57,584 nucleotides of DNA from Pseudomonadales bacterium. Lineage in GTDB: Bacteria > Pseudomonadota > Gammaproteobacteria > Pseudomonadales > DT-91. The stretch covers positions 1 to 57,584 of the forward strand of contig JABSRQ010000027.1 in the NCBI GenBank assembly GCA_013215055.1, written 5' to 3'. Below the pieces are notes generated by a model. That model did no database searches. It worked only from the letters and a program-made list of their open reading frames with translations, and was not told the origin of the DNA. This document shows, one piece after another, positions 1 through 8,035 of the stretch (its first letter is position 1; each line of letters starts with the position of its first letter). Both the position numbers and the translations under genes were made by a program.

Positions 1-452
1 ATCATCATTTTTTTGGTAATCATTCTCTATTATGTGCGATAGTCGAATATGGTTTTATCCGTCAACGCAAGCAATTGCAGGCGGTGATGTCTGGCAGTGA
101 AGAACTGGCCCCGAAGGTTTTATTGCAAAATTATATTCGTGCCTATATTGATTTTGCGGTACAAAACCCGGCTTATTACGGCCTGATGTTTGGCCAGGAG
201 ATATGGAAAACGGCTGGGGCTAATGATCAGTTAACGGATGTGGCTAAAAGAGCGTTTAAGAATTATGTGCATACCATTACCCTGTGGCAGGAGCAGGGTA
301 TTGTGGCTAAAAGTGCAGATCCCTTACGTTTTGCACAGGTGTCATGGGGTACGTTACATGGTTTAAGTCGATTAATGATTGATGGCATTTATATCGAGCA
401 ATTACCGCAGGAGGACACCATCGATACGGTGGTAGCGATGTTTATGCCGTAA
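1..452 (+). CDS. TetR/AcrR-family transcriptional regulator, 3' part only
   Basis: The reading frame is open from base 3, with no start codon inside the window, so the DNA-binding N-terminus lies upstream. The first visible residues (HHFFGNHSLLCAIVEYGF) match the end of the TetR helix-turn-helix, where a YHHFG-type motif is followed by a LL.AV helix. The remaining ~125 residues are helical and resemble the TetR C-terminal ligand and dimer domain of the WHG/TetR_C_13 type (NPAYYGLMFGQEIW, then WGTLHGLSRLMIDG). It is expected to be a ligand-responsive repressor. Its ligand and target are unknown because the upstream neighbours are not visible. The gene ends 9 bp before the convergent PilZ gene. 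Confidence 0.85.
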   Translation, partial: HHFFGNHSLLCAIVEYGFIRQRKQLQAVMSGSEELAPKVLLQNYIRAYIDFAVQNPAYYGLMFGQEIWKTAGANDQLTDVAKRAFKNYVHTITLWQEQGIVAKSADPLRFAQVSWGTLHGLSRLMIDGIYIEQLPQEDTIDTVVAMFMP

Positions 453-461
453 GGTGCAGTG

Positions 462-812
462 TTAGGGGGTTGTTAATGCCAGTATGGTTTCTATCGCTTC
501 TAACAGCAGTTGTTGAGTTTGAATATTATCTGTCTGAAAATAGAATTTAACCCCAAAAACAAAGGTGTTTTCTCGCTTTAAGCGATAACATACCGCCGCT
601 TCAACTTGGATGCTCATCACTTCATTTTGCTTGATCATCAGTGACAGTTGTTCGCCTACCGCCATAGGCTGATTTGAGGCTAAAGCCATGCCGTGGCGAT
701 TGAAATCGATACAGCTAATCTGATTTCGTGTTGCACATTTTGTATCGATATTGATACTCAGGGCTTCACCAGAATAGCGTACGTATTGTCGCTGTTCTTT
801 TTTGAAAGCCAT
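462..812 (-). CDS. PilZ domain protein (c-di-GMP binding)
   Basis: A 116-residue protein made of a single PilZ domain. Both c-di-GMP signature elements are visible: R8-x3-R12 (RQYVR) near the N-terminus, and D36-x-N38-x2-G41 (DFNRHG), which fits D/N-x-S-x2-G with Asn at the Ser position. The family normally binds a c-di-GMP dimer and passes the signal to a partner by contact. There is no output domain, so it would act as a stand-alone adaptor. It is transcribed alone, convergent with the TetR gene. The target process cannot be inferred from its neighbours. Confidence 0.88.
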   Translation of the reverse strand: MAFKKEQRQYVRYSGEALSINIDTKCATRNQISCIDFNRHGMALASNQPMAVGEQLSLMIKQNEVMSIQVEAAVCYRLKRENTFVFGVKFYFQTDNIQTQQLLLEAIETILALTTP

Positions 813-900
813 TTTAGTTCCTTGAGCCTGGCAATTTTGGCGCCATCATCGCTTAAAATGCAGATAAATACCATGATAAAAGCACGATAGAGATCAAGCT

Positions 901-1797
901 TTAATGGTGAGGGTGTAACCTAAATTGGCTTTGTTCACCTTCGATCAGGTTTTTTTGTTGCTGCAGCGTGGTGATTAAAAACTGTTTTAAAGCATGAACT
1001 CTGGCGGTTTCTCTAAGATCCACATGATTTAAGACCCAGATGCCCCAATGGGATGGGGCCAGTTCCAGCTTTAATCTTTCGACACTTTTTTCGGCCAGTT
1101 TATCGGCCAGAAAACATGGCATTCTGGCCAAACCTAAGCCCGCTTTGACCGCTGCATACATGGAGGCCAGGTCATCAACACGTAATACCACGTTAGCATC
1201 GGGAAAGTAGCTGCTTGCCCAGTCAGGAAAATGGCTTTCGTCATTCCATAAGATAAGGCTATGCTGCTCTTTTTCTCGTTGGTTATAGTCGCTGGATGCA
1301 TAGACACCGTGGCATAACTCGGCTACTTTTTTCCCGATAAGATATTCTGGTGGAGCAGGCGTTAAACGTACGGCAATATCGGCTTCTCTGGCGTTTAGGT
1401 CTTTTAAATTTGGGCTAACTATTAGCTCCAGATCGATCTCGGGGTAGGCTTCGGTAAAGCGGGGTAAGTGGGGGATAATGCAGTGATTGGCTAAATCATG
1501 TGGCAGGGTCATACGTAATTTACCTGAAAGGCGGGTATCGCCGGCAAATAATAGCCTTTCTACTTTTTTGTTTTGGCTTTCAATTTCCAGGGCGTAGGCA
1601 TAGATGCTTTCAGCGGCTTCGGTCATCACATAACCGGTACTGATGCGCTCAAATAAACGTACCCCGTGTTTTTTTTCCATCGCAGTAATACGCCTGGATA
1701 CCGTGGAGTGGTTAACTGCCAGAGTTATAGAGGCGGCCGTGACGTTGCCCGCTTGAGCAACGGCGAGAAAGTAGCGTAGATCATCCCAATCATTCAT
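901..1797 (-). CDS. LysR-family transcriptional regulator
   Basis: 298 residues, the usual LysR length. Residues 1-60 form the winged helix-turn-helix (DLRYFLAVAQAGNVTAAS, then AVNHSTVSRRI). The rest is a periplasmic-binding-protein-like effector domain with the typical RLSGKLRMTLP opening. It is divergent from the DUF1330 gene at 1912, and the ~114-bp gap holds an 8-bp inverted repeat (1813-1842). LysR proteins usually control the divergent neighbour, so DUF1330 is the likely original target. The effector is unknown. Confidence 0.93.
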   Translation of the reverse strand: MNDWDDLRYFLAVAQAGNVTAASITLAVNHSTVSRRITAMEKKHGVRLFERISTGYVMTEAAESIYAYALEIESQNKKVERLLFAGDTRLSGKLRMTLPHDLANHCIIPHLPRFTEAYPEIDLELIVSPNLKDLNAREADIAVRLTPAPPEYLIGKKVAELCHGVYASSDYNQREKEQHSLILWNDESHFPDWASSYFPDANVVLRVDDLASMYAAVKAGLGLARMPCFLADKLAEKSVERLKLELAPSHWGIWVLNHVDLRETARVHALKQFLITTLQQQKNLIEGEQSQFRLHPHH

Positions 1798-1812
1798 TGG
1801 TGCATTATTGCA

Positions 1813-1842
1813 CGTATATTTTGCAAAAGTCGAGAATATACG
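1813..1842. promoter_or_regulatory. Candidate LysR operator: 8-bp inverted repeat
   Basis: CGTATATT at 1813-1820 and its exact reverse complement AATATACG at 1835-1842, separated by 14 bp. It starts 16 bp upstream of the LysR start codon and ~70 bp upstream of the divergent DUF1330 start. The placement fits an autoregulatory and activating LysR site, though the spacer is longer than in the classic T-N11-A box. No binding data exist. Confidence 0.4.
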
Positions 1843-1911
1843 CGGCTCAGCGTTGAGTCTATAGTTTCAGCTCATTCACAGCACACACTTATGCCATTCA
1901 AGGAGTCGATT

Positions 1912-2187
1912 ATGACGGCATAAGCAATTGGACAATTAACCATTCATGATAAGCATTGGGTCGAGCAATATAATCAACGCATCGTGCCGTTGCTTCAGCG
2001 CCACTGGGCTAAAGGTCGACCTCAGCGCTTGGAAGGTTCGGCAGCATTGCCACATGTATTAATCAATATTGCCTTTGATTCGGTAGAGGCGGCTAAAGGC
2101 TGGTATGAAGATCCAGAGAATCAAGCATTGGTTAAACTGCGTAATAGCGGCTCACATTTTGAATTATTGTTGTTAGAGGCGAATTAA
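1912..2187 (+). pseudogene. DUF1330 family gene with an in-frame TAA at codon 4
   Basis: A good ribosome site (AAGGAG) precedes ATG at 1912. The frame reads Met-Thr-Ala, then TAA at 1921-1923, then continues without interruption to 2187 as AIGQLTIHDKHWVEQYNQ and onward, a normal DUF1330 fold of ~90 residues. In the family a Tyr or similar residue sits where the stop is, so TAT or TAC to TAA is the simplest origin. The first standard start downstream is GTG at 1984, giving 67 residues and losing the first strand and helix. Alternatives are a non-standard ATT start at 1927, readthrough, or a sequencing error. It lies downstream of a divergent LysR gene that may once have controlled it. Confidence 0.75.
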
Positions 2188-2357
2188 ATCTTATTTTTAG
2201 TCAGGGTCTTAGCCTAAATATGCAGGGGGTAATGCATTGCCCTCTGTCACAAATTCCCGCGATGTCAGTTTTAAGCGTGGCAATGCTCTTCATAGTTTAA
2301 TGGAAACAGGTATACTTATCGTACCTTATAAATGCTCTAATCCAAATTGATTTGACG

Positions 2358-4115
2358 ATGATGCATTCCCAAAAAAACAAGAGTGAGCACTATCGCCGTA
2401 TCGGTTTGCGGTTTGTCTATTTCACCACGCCTGTTTTTAGCCTGTTTTTTGTTTGTATTGCCTTAGCCCGAACGGTCCAGTTAACTGATTTCTCCAATCA
2501 GGTGCTGTATATGGGAATGGCTTATATGGCAGCGGTTCAATTTTTTAATTATCTCTATATCAGGTCTTTAAACGTTGTCACTCGCCATCACATACGACTT
2601 CTTTTGTGGCTATTGGTTATAAACAATCTGCCCTTCTTCTGTTATTGGGTCTTTTATCTAGGGGATTTACGTAGCCTAATGTATGTGGCCGCTGTCACCA
2701 GCACGATGGCTTTATTTTCGATAGCCACGATGTTGCAAAGCATTATCTACAATGCGGTCTTGTCCTGTTTATTGCTGATAACGGTTTATATTGCTGCGGG
2801 AACCGGGAAATGGATAGATATTGGCAGTGATATGGCCCATATTGCGGTGTTATTTTCGGTGACGTCCTGGTTGTCTTTTTTGGCCGATGTGTTTACTAAA
2901 CAAAGGCATAAACTTGGCGAAGTGGTCAAAGACTTAAATAGCAGTAAAGATGCGTTAGGTGAAGAGAGCCTGGCCAAGAGTGAGTTTCTGGCCAAGATGT
3001 CACATGAGATTCGCACACCGATGAATGGTGTATTAGGTATGTTGCAGCTATTGATGGAAGATGAAAAAGAGCCCACTCGGCAACATTATTTACAAACCGC
3101 ACATAATTCTGGCCGTGCGTTGCTGAGTGTGATGAATGATATTCTCGATTTCTCCAAGATTGAGGCGCAACGTCTGGAGTTGGAGAATATCGCTTTTGAT
3201 ATGCATCAGTTATTACATGAATGTATCACCGTGTTTACCCCCAACGCCAAAGAAAAAAACCTGCTATTGGATATCACCATTGAACCCGGCACCCCCCAAT
3301 GGGTGATGGGCGACCCGACTCGTATACGCCAGATTTTGATTAATTTATTATCCAATGCGGTGAAGTTTACCGATAAAGGTGGCGTGATTATGACCGCTGC
3401 CGTTTTAGATGATAGCGAACAGGTGAATTGGAAAATCAGTGTGATTGATACCGGTATTGGTATTACCGCGTCACAGCAGACAAAGCTGTTTGAATCTTTT
3501 CAGCAGGCGGATAGTTCAACCACCAGACGTTTTGGTGGCACCGGTTTAGGTTTATCGATTTGCAAACAATTAACCGAGCTAATGGGTGGGACTATTCAAT
3601 TACAAGGTCAGCAATCGGTTGGCAGTTGTTTTACGGTGGAATTGCCTTTGCAAAAAGTTGAGCCCAGTGACGTTGTTGATGCAGATGATGAATGTAATGA
3701 AAAAAATATCCTCCAGGCAAAAGATTTAACCGCGTTGGTGGTGGATGATAATGATGTGAATCGTATGGTGATTCATGCCATGCTGAATAGACTTTCTATC
3801 GAAAACCTGGTTTTTGCTTCGGGTAAAGAGTTTTTACAGTTTGTACGCAGCGCCGAGAAAGACTTTGTTTTTGACTTTGTATTGATGGATTGTGAAATGC
3901 CCGATATGAATGGTTATCAGACCACCCGTTTATATCGACAGTGGGAAAACGAAAACCAGCAGCGTGAAAAACCGGTGATTGCGTTAACTGCCCATGTACA
4001 GCCTTCTTATTTAGAGCATTGTCTGGAATCCGGCATGACGGACTATTTGATTAAACCACTGGATTTAGATGAGTTGTTATTGAAATTACAGCAGCATAGC
4101 CATGAAACGGCCTAA
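2358..4115 (+). CDS. Hybrid sensor histidine kinase / response regulator
   Basis: About 585 residues from ATG at 2358; ATG at 2361 and TTG at 2352 are alternatives. Residues ~15-185 hold about six hydrophobic helices that form a membrane sensor of no family I can name. The HisKA dimerisation and phosphoacceptor box follows ([15 protein letters not shown], His ~216). The HATPase_c boxes are visible as DPTRIRQILINLLSNA (N), DTGIGI (G1) and FGGTGLGLS (G2). A C-terminal receiver has VVDDND, phosphoacceptor Asp ~511 in LMDCEMPDMNG, and the conserved Lys in LIKPL. There is no Hpt domain, so phosphotransfer to a response regulator would need a separate Hpt protein. The signal is unknown. hpt follows 41 bp downstream, probably by chance. 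Confidence 0.93.
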   Translation: MMHSQKNKSEHYRRIGLRFVYFTTPVFSLFFVCIALARTVQLTDFSNQVLYMGMAYMAAVQFFNYLYIRSLNVVTRHHIRLLLWLLVINNLPFFCYWVFYLGDLRSLMYVAAVTSTMALFSIATMLQSIIYNAVLSCLLLITVYIAAGTGKWIDIGSDMAHIAVLFSVTSWLSFLADVFTKQRHKLGEVVKDLNSSKDALGEESLAKSEFLAKMSHEIRTPMNGVLGMLQLLMEDEKEPTRQHYLQTAHNSGRALLSVMNDILDFSKIEAQRLELENIAFDMHQLLHECITVFTPNAKEKNLLLDITIEPGTPQWVMGDPTRIRQILINLLSNAVKFTDKGGVIMTAAVLDDSEQVNWKISVIDTGIGITASQQTKLFESFQQADSSTTRRFGGTGLGLSICKQLTELMGGTIQLQGQQSVGSCFTVELPLQKVEPSDVVDADDECNEKNILQAKDLTALVVDDNDVNRMVIHAMLNRLSIENLVFASGKEFLQFVRSAEKDFVFDFVLMDCEMPDMNGYQTTRLYRQWENENQQREKPVIALTAHVQPSYLEHCLESGMTDYLIKPLDLDELLLKLQQHSHETA

Positions 4116-4156
4116 TAATTTATGTTTTTACGCGAGCAACATTAAGATGATAACCG

Positions 4157-4705
4157 ATGAAGAAATTTGATCACGGTATTATTGACGTGCTGGTTGCAGA
4201 AGATCAGATTAAGCAGCGTATTGCGGATATGGGCAAGCAGCTGACGGCGGATTATGCCGATATTGATGCGCCACTGATTGTCGTGGTATTGATGAAAGGT
4301 GCCTTTGTTTTTGCTGCAGATTTGGTTAGAGAGATTCAATTACCGTTGCATATGGATTTTATGATTGTTAGCAGCTATGGCGATAAAACCGAATCATCCC
4401 GAGAAGTGCGAATTATCAAAGATTTGCAAGAGGCGATTCATGACCGGCATGTATTGCTTGTGGACGATATTATCGATACAGGCCTGACCTTTAAAAAGAT
4501 TGTGGATCTATTGCAAGGTCGTAATCCACGTTCATTAAAAACTTGTACCTTGTTGGATAAGTCCGGCCGGCGTGAAACGGATTTGGATGTGGATTATTTT
4601 GGATTTCATATTCCTAACAAGTTTGTTGTAGGTTATGGTCTGGATTATGCGCAATCTTATCGCAATCTTCCGTATATCGGCATACTTGATCCAGGTGCTG
4701 AATAA
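4157..4705 (+). CDS. hpt: Hypoxanthine phosphoribosyltransferase
   Basis: 182 residues, close to E. coli Hpt (178). It is a cytoplasmic purine-salvage enzyme that converts hypoxanthine (and guanine more weakly) plus PRPP to the nucleotide. The PRPP loop is explicit in LLVDDIIDTGLT. The N-terminal VVVLMKGAFVFAADLVREI, the flexible loop around SSYGDKTESS and the C-terminal GLDYAQSYRNLPYIG are all family features. The start at 4157 follows a weak ribosome site. A 7-codon reading frame from 4147 overlaps the start and has no clear meaning. Confidence 0.95.
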   Translation: MKKFDHGIIDVLVAEDQIKQRIADMGKQLTADYADIDAPLIVVVLMKGAFVFAADLVREIQLPLHMDFMIVSSYGDKTESSREVRIIKDLQEAIHDRHVLLVDDIIDTGLTFKKIVDLLQGRNPRSLKTCTLLDKSGRRETDLDVDYFGFHIPNKFVVGYGLDYAQSYRNLPYIGILDPGAE

Positions 4706-4911
4706 AATAGGCCTATCAACGGGCGCAAGCTTATTGCCTGGTATTGGCAGGGTTTAGCCTTGGCTTAGGCGGAACTGCGTTTAAGACGATTTTTATATCC
4801 ACAAACGGCATGTGTTTATAGTCTTGTAGTCAAACATCATTTTCTAGCACACTCAAAAGTGTCGCAATGGAAGCGGTCATTAAAACGCTATAATACCTTC
4901 AAAATCTTGTT

Positions 4912-5673
4912 TTAGTCTTTAACCAGGTCTTTATAGGCGTACCAGGTGGCGTGCCCCAGTAATGGAAATATCACTATCATCGCAACCAGGTAGGTTGCAA
5001 ATGCAATCGCCGTTAATGTGGCAATAATCATCGCCCAAATAATCATCGCGGGTAAGTCTTTGCTGGCAACCCTCACACTGGTTTGAATGGCCGTCTTGGC
5101 ATCAACATGGTGATCGATGATCATCGGCACGGTGACAACTGAGCAGACAAAAACCACGATGGCTAAGGCTGTGGTAGCCATGCCATAGGCAAAAACCTGT
5201 GCGGTACTGAGGCTATACATTACATCCCCCCATACGGTTTGTTCTATCGGTGGGGCGACTGAACCGATGGCCACCCAAATCAATAAATAAGAGGCAACAA
5301 ACCAGGCTGCACAAATCAAAAATAAGCGATTAGCCACACCTAAAAGATGGCTGCGATTGGTGAGCAAGACGTTTAATGAACTATCAAAATCACTGGGCTG
5401 ATTTTTATCGCGGCAACGTGACAGTTCACAGACTCCGGCGGCCATAATTGGCCCCATGACCATAAAGGCGGCGATGGCTGCGGCGAGGAAAAAGGGGTGG
5501 CGTTCATACGTGATGATGACCATGCCCAGTGCCGAGACAATAAAACCATAAGCAAGGCTGGCTGAACGATGGTGTAATAAATCTTGCCAGGCTTCTGCAA
5601 GCCAGACAAAGGGTCTGGTTAAAGGGACATTGGCAATAGGGTAGATGGCTTCATGGTGACTGGGAATATCCAT
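4912..5673 (-). CDS. DUF2189 family integral membrane protein
   Basis: 253 residues with about six membrane segments after a ~30-residue polar N-terminus. The opening RPFVWLAEAWQDLLHHRSAS followed by a first helix rich in Gly and Ala is the DUF2189 (COG5473) signature. The family function is not known. It stands alone on the minus strand between hpt and the LpxR-like gene, with a CTCAGGAGG-type ribosome site (seen as cctcaggagg on the plus strand side at ~5683, read in reverse) not clearly resolvable; the chosen ATG gives the family's usual N-terminus. Confidence 0.8.
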   Translation of the reverse strand: MDIPSHHEAIYPIANVPLTRPFVWLAEAWQDLLHHRSASLAYGFIVSALGMVIITYERHPFFLAAAIAAFMVMGPIMAAGVCELSRCRDKNQPSDFDSSLNVLLTNRSHLLGVANRLFLICAAWFVASYLLIWVAIGSVAPPIEQTVWGDVMYSLSTAQVFAYGMATTALAIVVFVCSVVTVPMIIDHHVDAKTAIQTSVRVASKDLPAMIIWAMIIATLTAIAFATYLVAMIVIFPLLGHATWYAYKDLVKD

Positions 5674-5763
5674 GGGACTTACCTCAGGAGGATAATACTC
5701 AATAAGTATAGGCCAGCCTGAGATTTACGTTTATATCATCGGGTTTAATCAATGGCTTTGTTT

Positions 5764-6879
5764 TTAAAAGTGATAGCCTATCATCAGCTCACCATAAAAC
5801 AGTTTCCTATTGGCCAGCCCCACTTTTACTTCGCTGGATTGGTAACGAATGATATAACTGACTTCTATGCCTGTGTTGAACTCCAGCCCCGTGCCTGCCC
5901 AAATCTCTAAGATAATGGGTTCAACTTCATCGTGGCTATAACGGATGGTGCTGGATTTAAATTGTCCCTGTAGAAAAACATTATAGGCGCGGGCTTTTAT
6001 ATTGGCGCCAGCAAGAAAATAGAATTCATTAAATACGTGGTTTTTGAGCAGAGACAGTTTGCTTTTATTGCCGTAGCTATTGGTATAAACATTAAAGTTA
6101 TAAGGCGCAGATTGTATGTTGCCCATACGCATATTGATGCCGATAACCGCATCGCTGATATAACCGATATTAATGCCTGCTGCAGTGCTGATCTGCAGAT
6201 AACTTATAGCGGTATGATGGTATTGCTGTAAGGTTAGCGAATATTGCATTGTGGGTTCACCGCCTGCTGAAATTTGATGTTCCCAGCCTTTGGCTTCGTT
6301 GGCATCAATGGCTTTATGAATGGCATTTTGAAAGTTACCGGCTGCATCCAGGCCTAGAATGCCTATCGATAACGAGGCCAGCCAGGAATAGGACGCATCT
6401 GCCGACAGTACTTGCTGTGTATTGCTTAGATAAAGCAGGCTGGCATAGGGACGGTCGTCAACAATCGGTGTAGACACTTTGATGTCGGAGGGGGTAAACA
6501 GTGCCAGGCCTAATTCACAACCATGGCCCTGAGATTGCTTTGTTGCAGAGCCTGCAAAATTTAAGGAAAAGTCCAAAAGGGATAATAAAGCTCTGATGCA
6601 AAACCAAGATTGTGCGGCATTTTTGCCTGAGAAGGCCAGGGCTAAACCGCCGGTATAATCGCCATCGTCTCGGCTGCCAGCAAAGGTGTCGTTATCCATA
6701 TACAGCGAAAAACTGATGGCATCATGAGACTCTGCCTTATTTTCTGCCGGTGTATTGCAGGTTTTTGGGCAGGGGGCATCTTGTGGTTCAGATAATACCG
6801 TGACTGGCTGGCTACAAAGAAAAAGCAACATCAAAAAGCTATATTGCACCAGCCGGTTGAATATCCAGGCCTTCTTCAT
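5764..6879 (-). CDS. LpxR-like outer-membrane lipid A 3'-O-deacylase
   Basis: 371 residues with an N-terminal signal peptide (hydrophobic FLMLLFLCS) and a C-terminal Tyr-Phe ending (IGYHF) typical of outer-membrane beta barrels. It carries the DUF2219/LpxR landmarks in order: MDNDTFAGS with the Asn-Asp pair, DYTGG, LALFTPSDI, DDRPYASLLYLS, and a His followed by a Glu in IHKAIDANEAKGWEHQ. In Salmonella LpxR equivalent Asn, Asp, Thr, His and Glu residues form the Ca-dependent site that removes the 3'-acyloxyacyl group from lipid A. Activity here is inferred. A run of nine G lies ten bases upstream of the start (6890-6898). The gene follows the DUF3179 gene on the same strand by ~90 bp. Confidence 0.75.
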   Translation of the reverse strand: MKKAWIFNRLVQYSFLMLLFLCSQPVTVLSEPQDAPCPKTCNTPAENKAESHDAISFSLYMDNDTFAGSRDDGDYTGGLALAFSGKNAAQSWFCIRALLSLLDFSLNFAGSATKQSQGHGCELGLALFTPSDIKVSTPIVDDRPYASLLYLSNTQQVLSADASYSWLASLSIGILGLDAAGNFQNAIHKAIDANEAKGWEHQISAGGEPTMQYSLTLQQYHHTAISYLQISTAAGINIGYISDAVIGINMRMGNIQSAPYNFNVYTNSYGNKSKLSLLKNHVFNEFYFLAGANIKARAYNVFLQGQFKSSTIRYSHDEVEPIILEIWAGTGLEFNTGIEVSYIIRYQSSEVKVGLANRKLFYGELMIGYHF

Positions 6880-6889
6880 ATAACCGCTG

Positions 6890-6898
6890 CCCCCCCCC
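6890..6898 (-). repeat. Homopolymeric G9 tract (C9 on plus strand) upstream of LpxR-like start
   Basis: Nine consecutive C on the plus strand, which are nine G in the sense of the LpxR-like gene, end 10 bases before its ATG. The tract sits where a Shine-Dalgarno sequence would be, and no other good ribosome site is visible. Length change by strand slippage could alter translation, as in known phase-variable surface genes. Assembly error in homopolymers is a competing reading. Confidence 0.9.
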
Positions 6899-6970
6899 TA
6901 TGAATGCCCCGTTGCATTAAGTATAAACACAAATAATGCATTCACCACTGATGCTGGAGTTGTAGTTTTG

Positions 6971-7978
6971 TTACTGGTGGTTTTTGGCATTGCTATTAAA
7001 AATATCGCCATTAAACACCAGGGTATCGGGATGGAAGGTATACCAGGCAAACCAGTATGATCGTAATATTGCGATGGGGCGGTTGTTGATATCCACGGCT
7101 CTGGCGGTTCGGCTTTTTTTGTCAAAATACAGCTTGATGGTGTGTTGATTGATCTTATCAACTAGAGGCGAGTTTAAGTCTGCCAGTTCTATAAAGGGGT
7201 AAGCCTTATGATGGCCATTGATGGAAATACCTAGTGTAATCTCTTTGGGGTGGTAGCGTTTATCGTGATGGGCAATGGGGAAATACAGTTGCCGACTCTG
7301 CGCATAATCCCCGTAGGGGCCTTGTTGATAATTTCGTAAATAACCGGTATCAAAGGACAGCACTTGAGTTTCGGGATAACGTTTAATCCAGAGCTGCCAA
7401 GTGCTGTGTTCCATGGGCAGTAGCTTAAGTTGTTGGCCTTTGAATGGGCCTGATATTGCCTGCATTAATATTTGTGACCACAGCGAATCCGTGTGTTTAT
7501 CATACATCAGCACATCGCTGTTATAGAGCAAACCGGATACAGAAAAACGCAGTGTTTTGTTATCTATAGTGGCGTTAAATGCCATGCCGGTTCCACATAA
7601 CGGGCAGTAGCTGATTAATACGGCTTTATCGCCAAAGTGATCATTGACGATTTCATGATAATCAAGAATTCGAATGGGGTAGGCTTTAACCTCACCGTTA
7701 TAACTCAGCCCCAACACCTTGTCCTGCGGTTTTAAATTCAACATCTTAGCGGCTGAAATAAATACCGGGTTGTTCAGTGCAGGAATGCCATCTCTGGGTG
7801 GCCCACCATGCATAATCTGTTCGGCTGGAATAGTGCTATTGCTGATGTTAAATCCATTTAAATATTTTTGAGCATAGAGCTGATTTCCGATGAAAGGCGC
7901 TAATATAATTAAAAGGAAAATATAGATGATAGGGCGGGCAAGAGCTGAGTTAATAAGGCGTGTTTTAAGGTTATTCAT
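6971..7978 (-). CDS. DUF3179 domain-containing exported protein
   Basis: 335 residues. The N-terminus has a hydrophobic signal or anchor (IIYIFLLIILAPFIG), so the domain is periplasmic or secreted. The DUF3179 core is recognisable: GGPPRDGIPALNNPVF, then YPIRILDYHEIVND, the CxxC in YCPLCGTGMAF, SGLLYNSDVLMYD and SLWSQ. The family function is unknown; its conserved cysteines and histidines suggest a redox or metal role, but that is speculation. It lies between the CxxCH protein (58 bp upstream) and the LpxR-like gene (91 bp downstream), all on the minus strand, and probably shares a transcript with them. Confidence 0.88.
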   Translation of the reverse strand: MNNLKTRLINSALARPIIYIFLLIILAPFIGNQLYAQKYLNGFNISNSTIPAEQIMHGGPPRDGIPALNNPVFISAAKMLNLKPQDKVLGLSYNGEVKAYPIRILDYHEIVNDHFGDKAVLISYCPLCGTGMAFNATIDNKTLRFSVSGLLYNSDVLMYDKHTDSLWSQILMQAISGPFKGQQLKLLPMEHSTWQLWIKRYPETQVLSFDTGYLRNYQQGPYGDYAQSRQLYFPIAHHDKRYHPKEITLGISINGHHKAYPFIELADLNSPLVDKINQHTIKLYFDKKSRTARAVDINNRPIAILRSYWFAWYTFHPDTLVFNGDIFNSNAKNHQ

Positions 7979-8035
7979 GGCAAGCTCTGTTACCGTCTTC
8001 GCCAGCCTATTAGAGATGGCTATAAGTTTTAAGCG

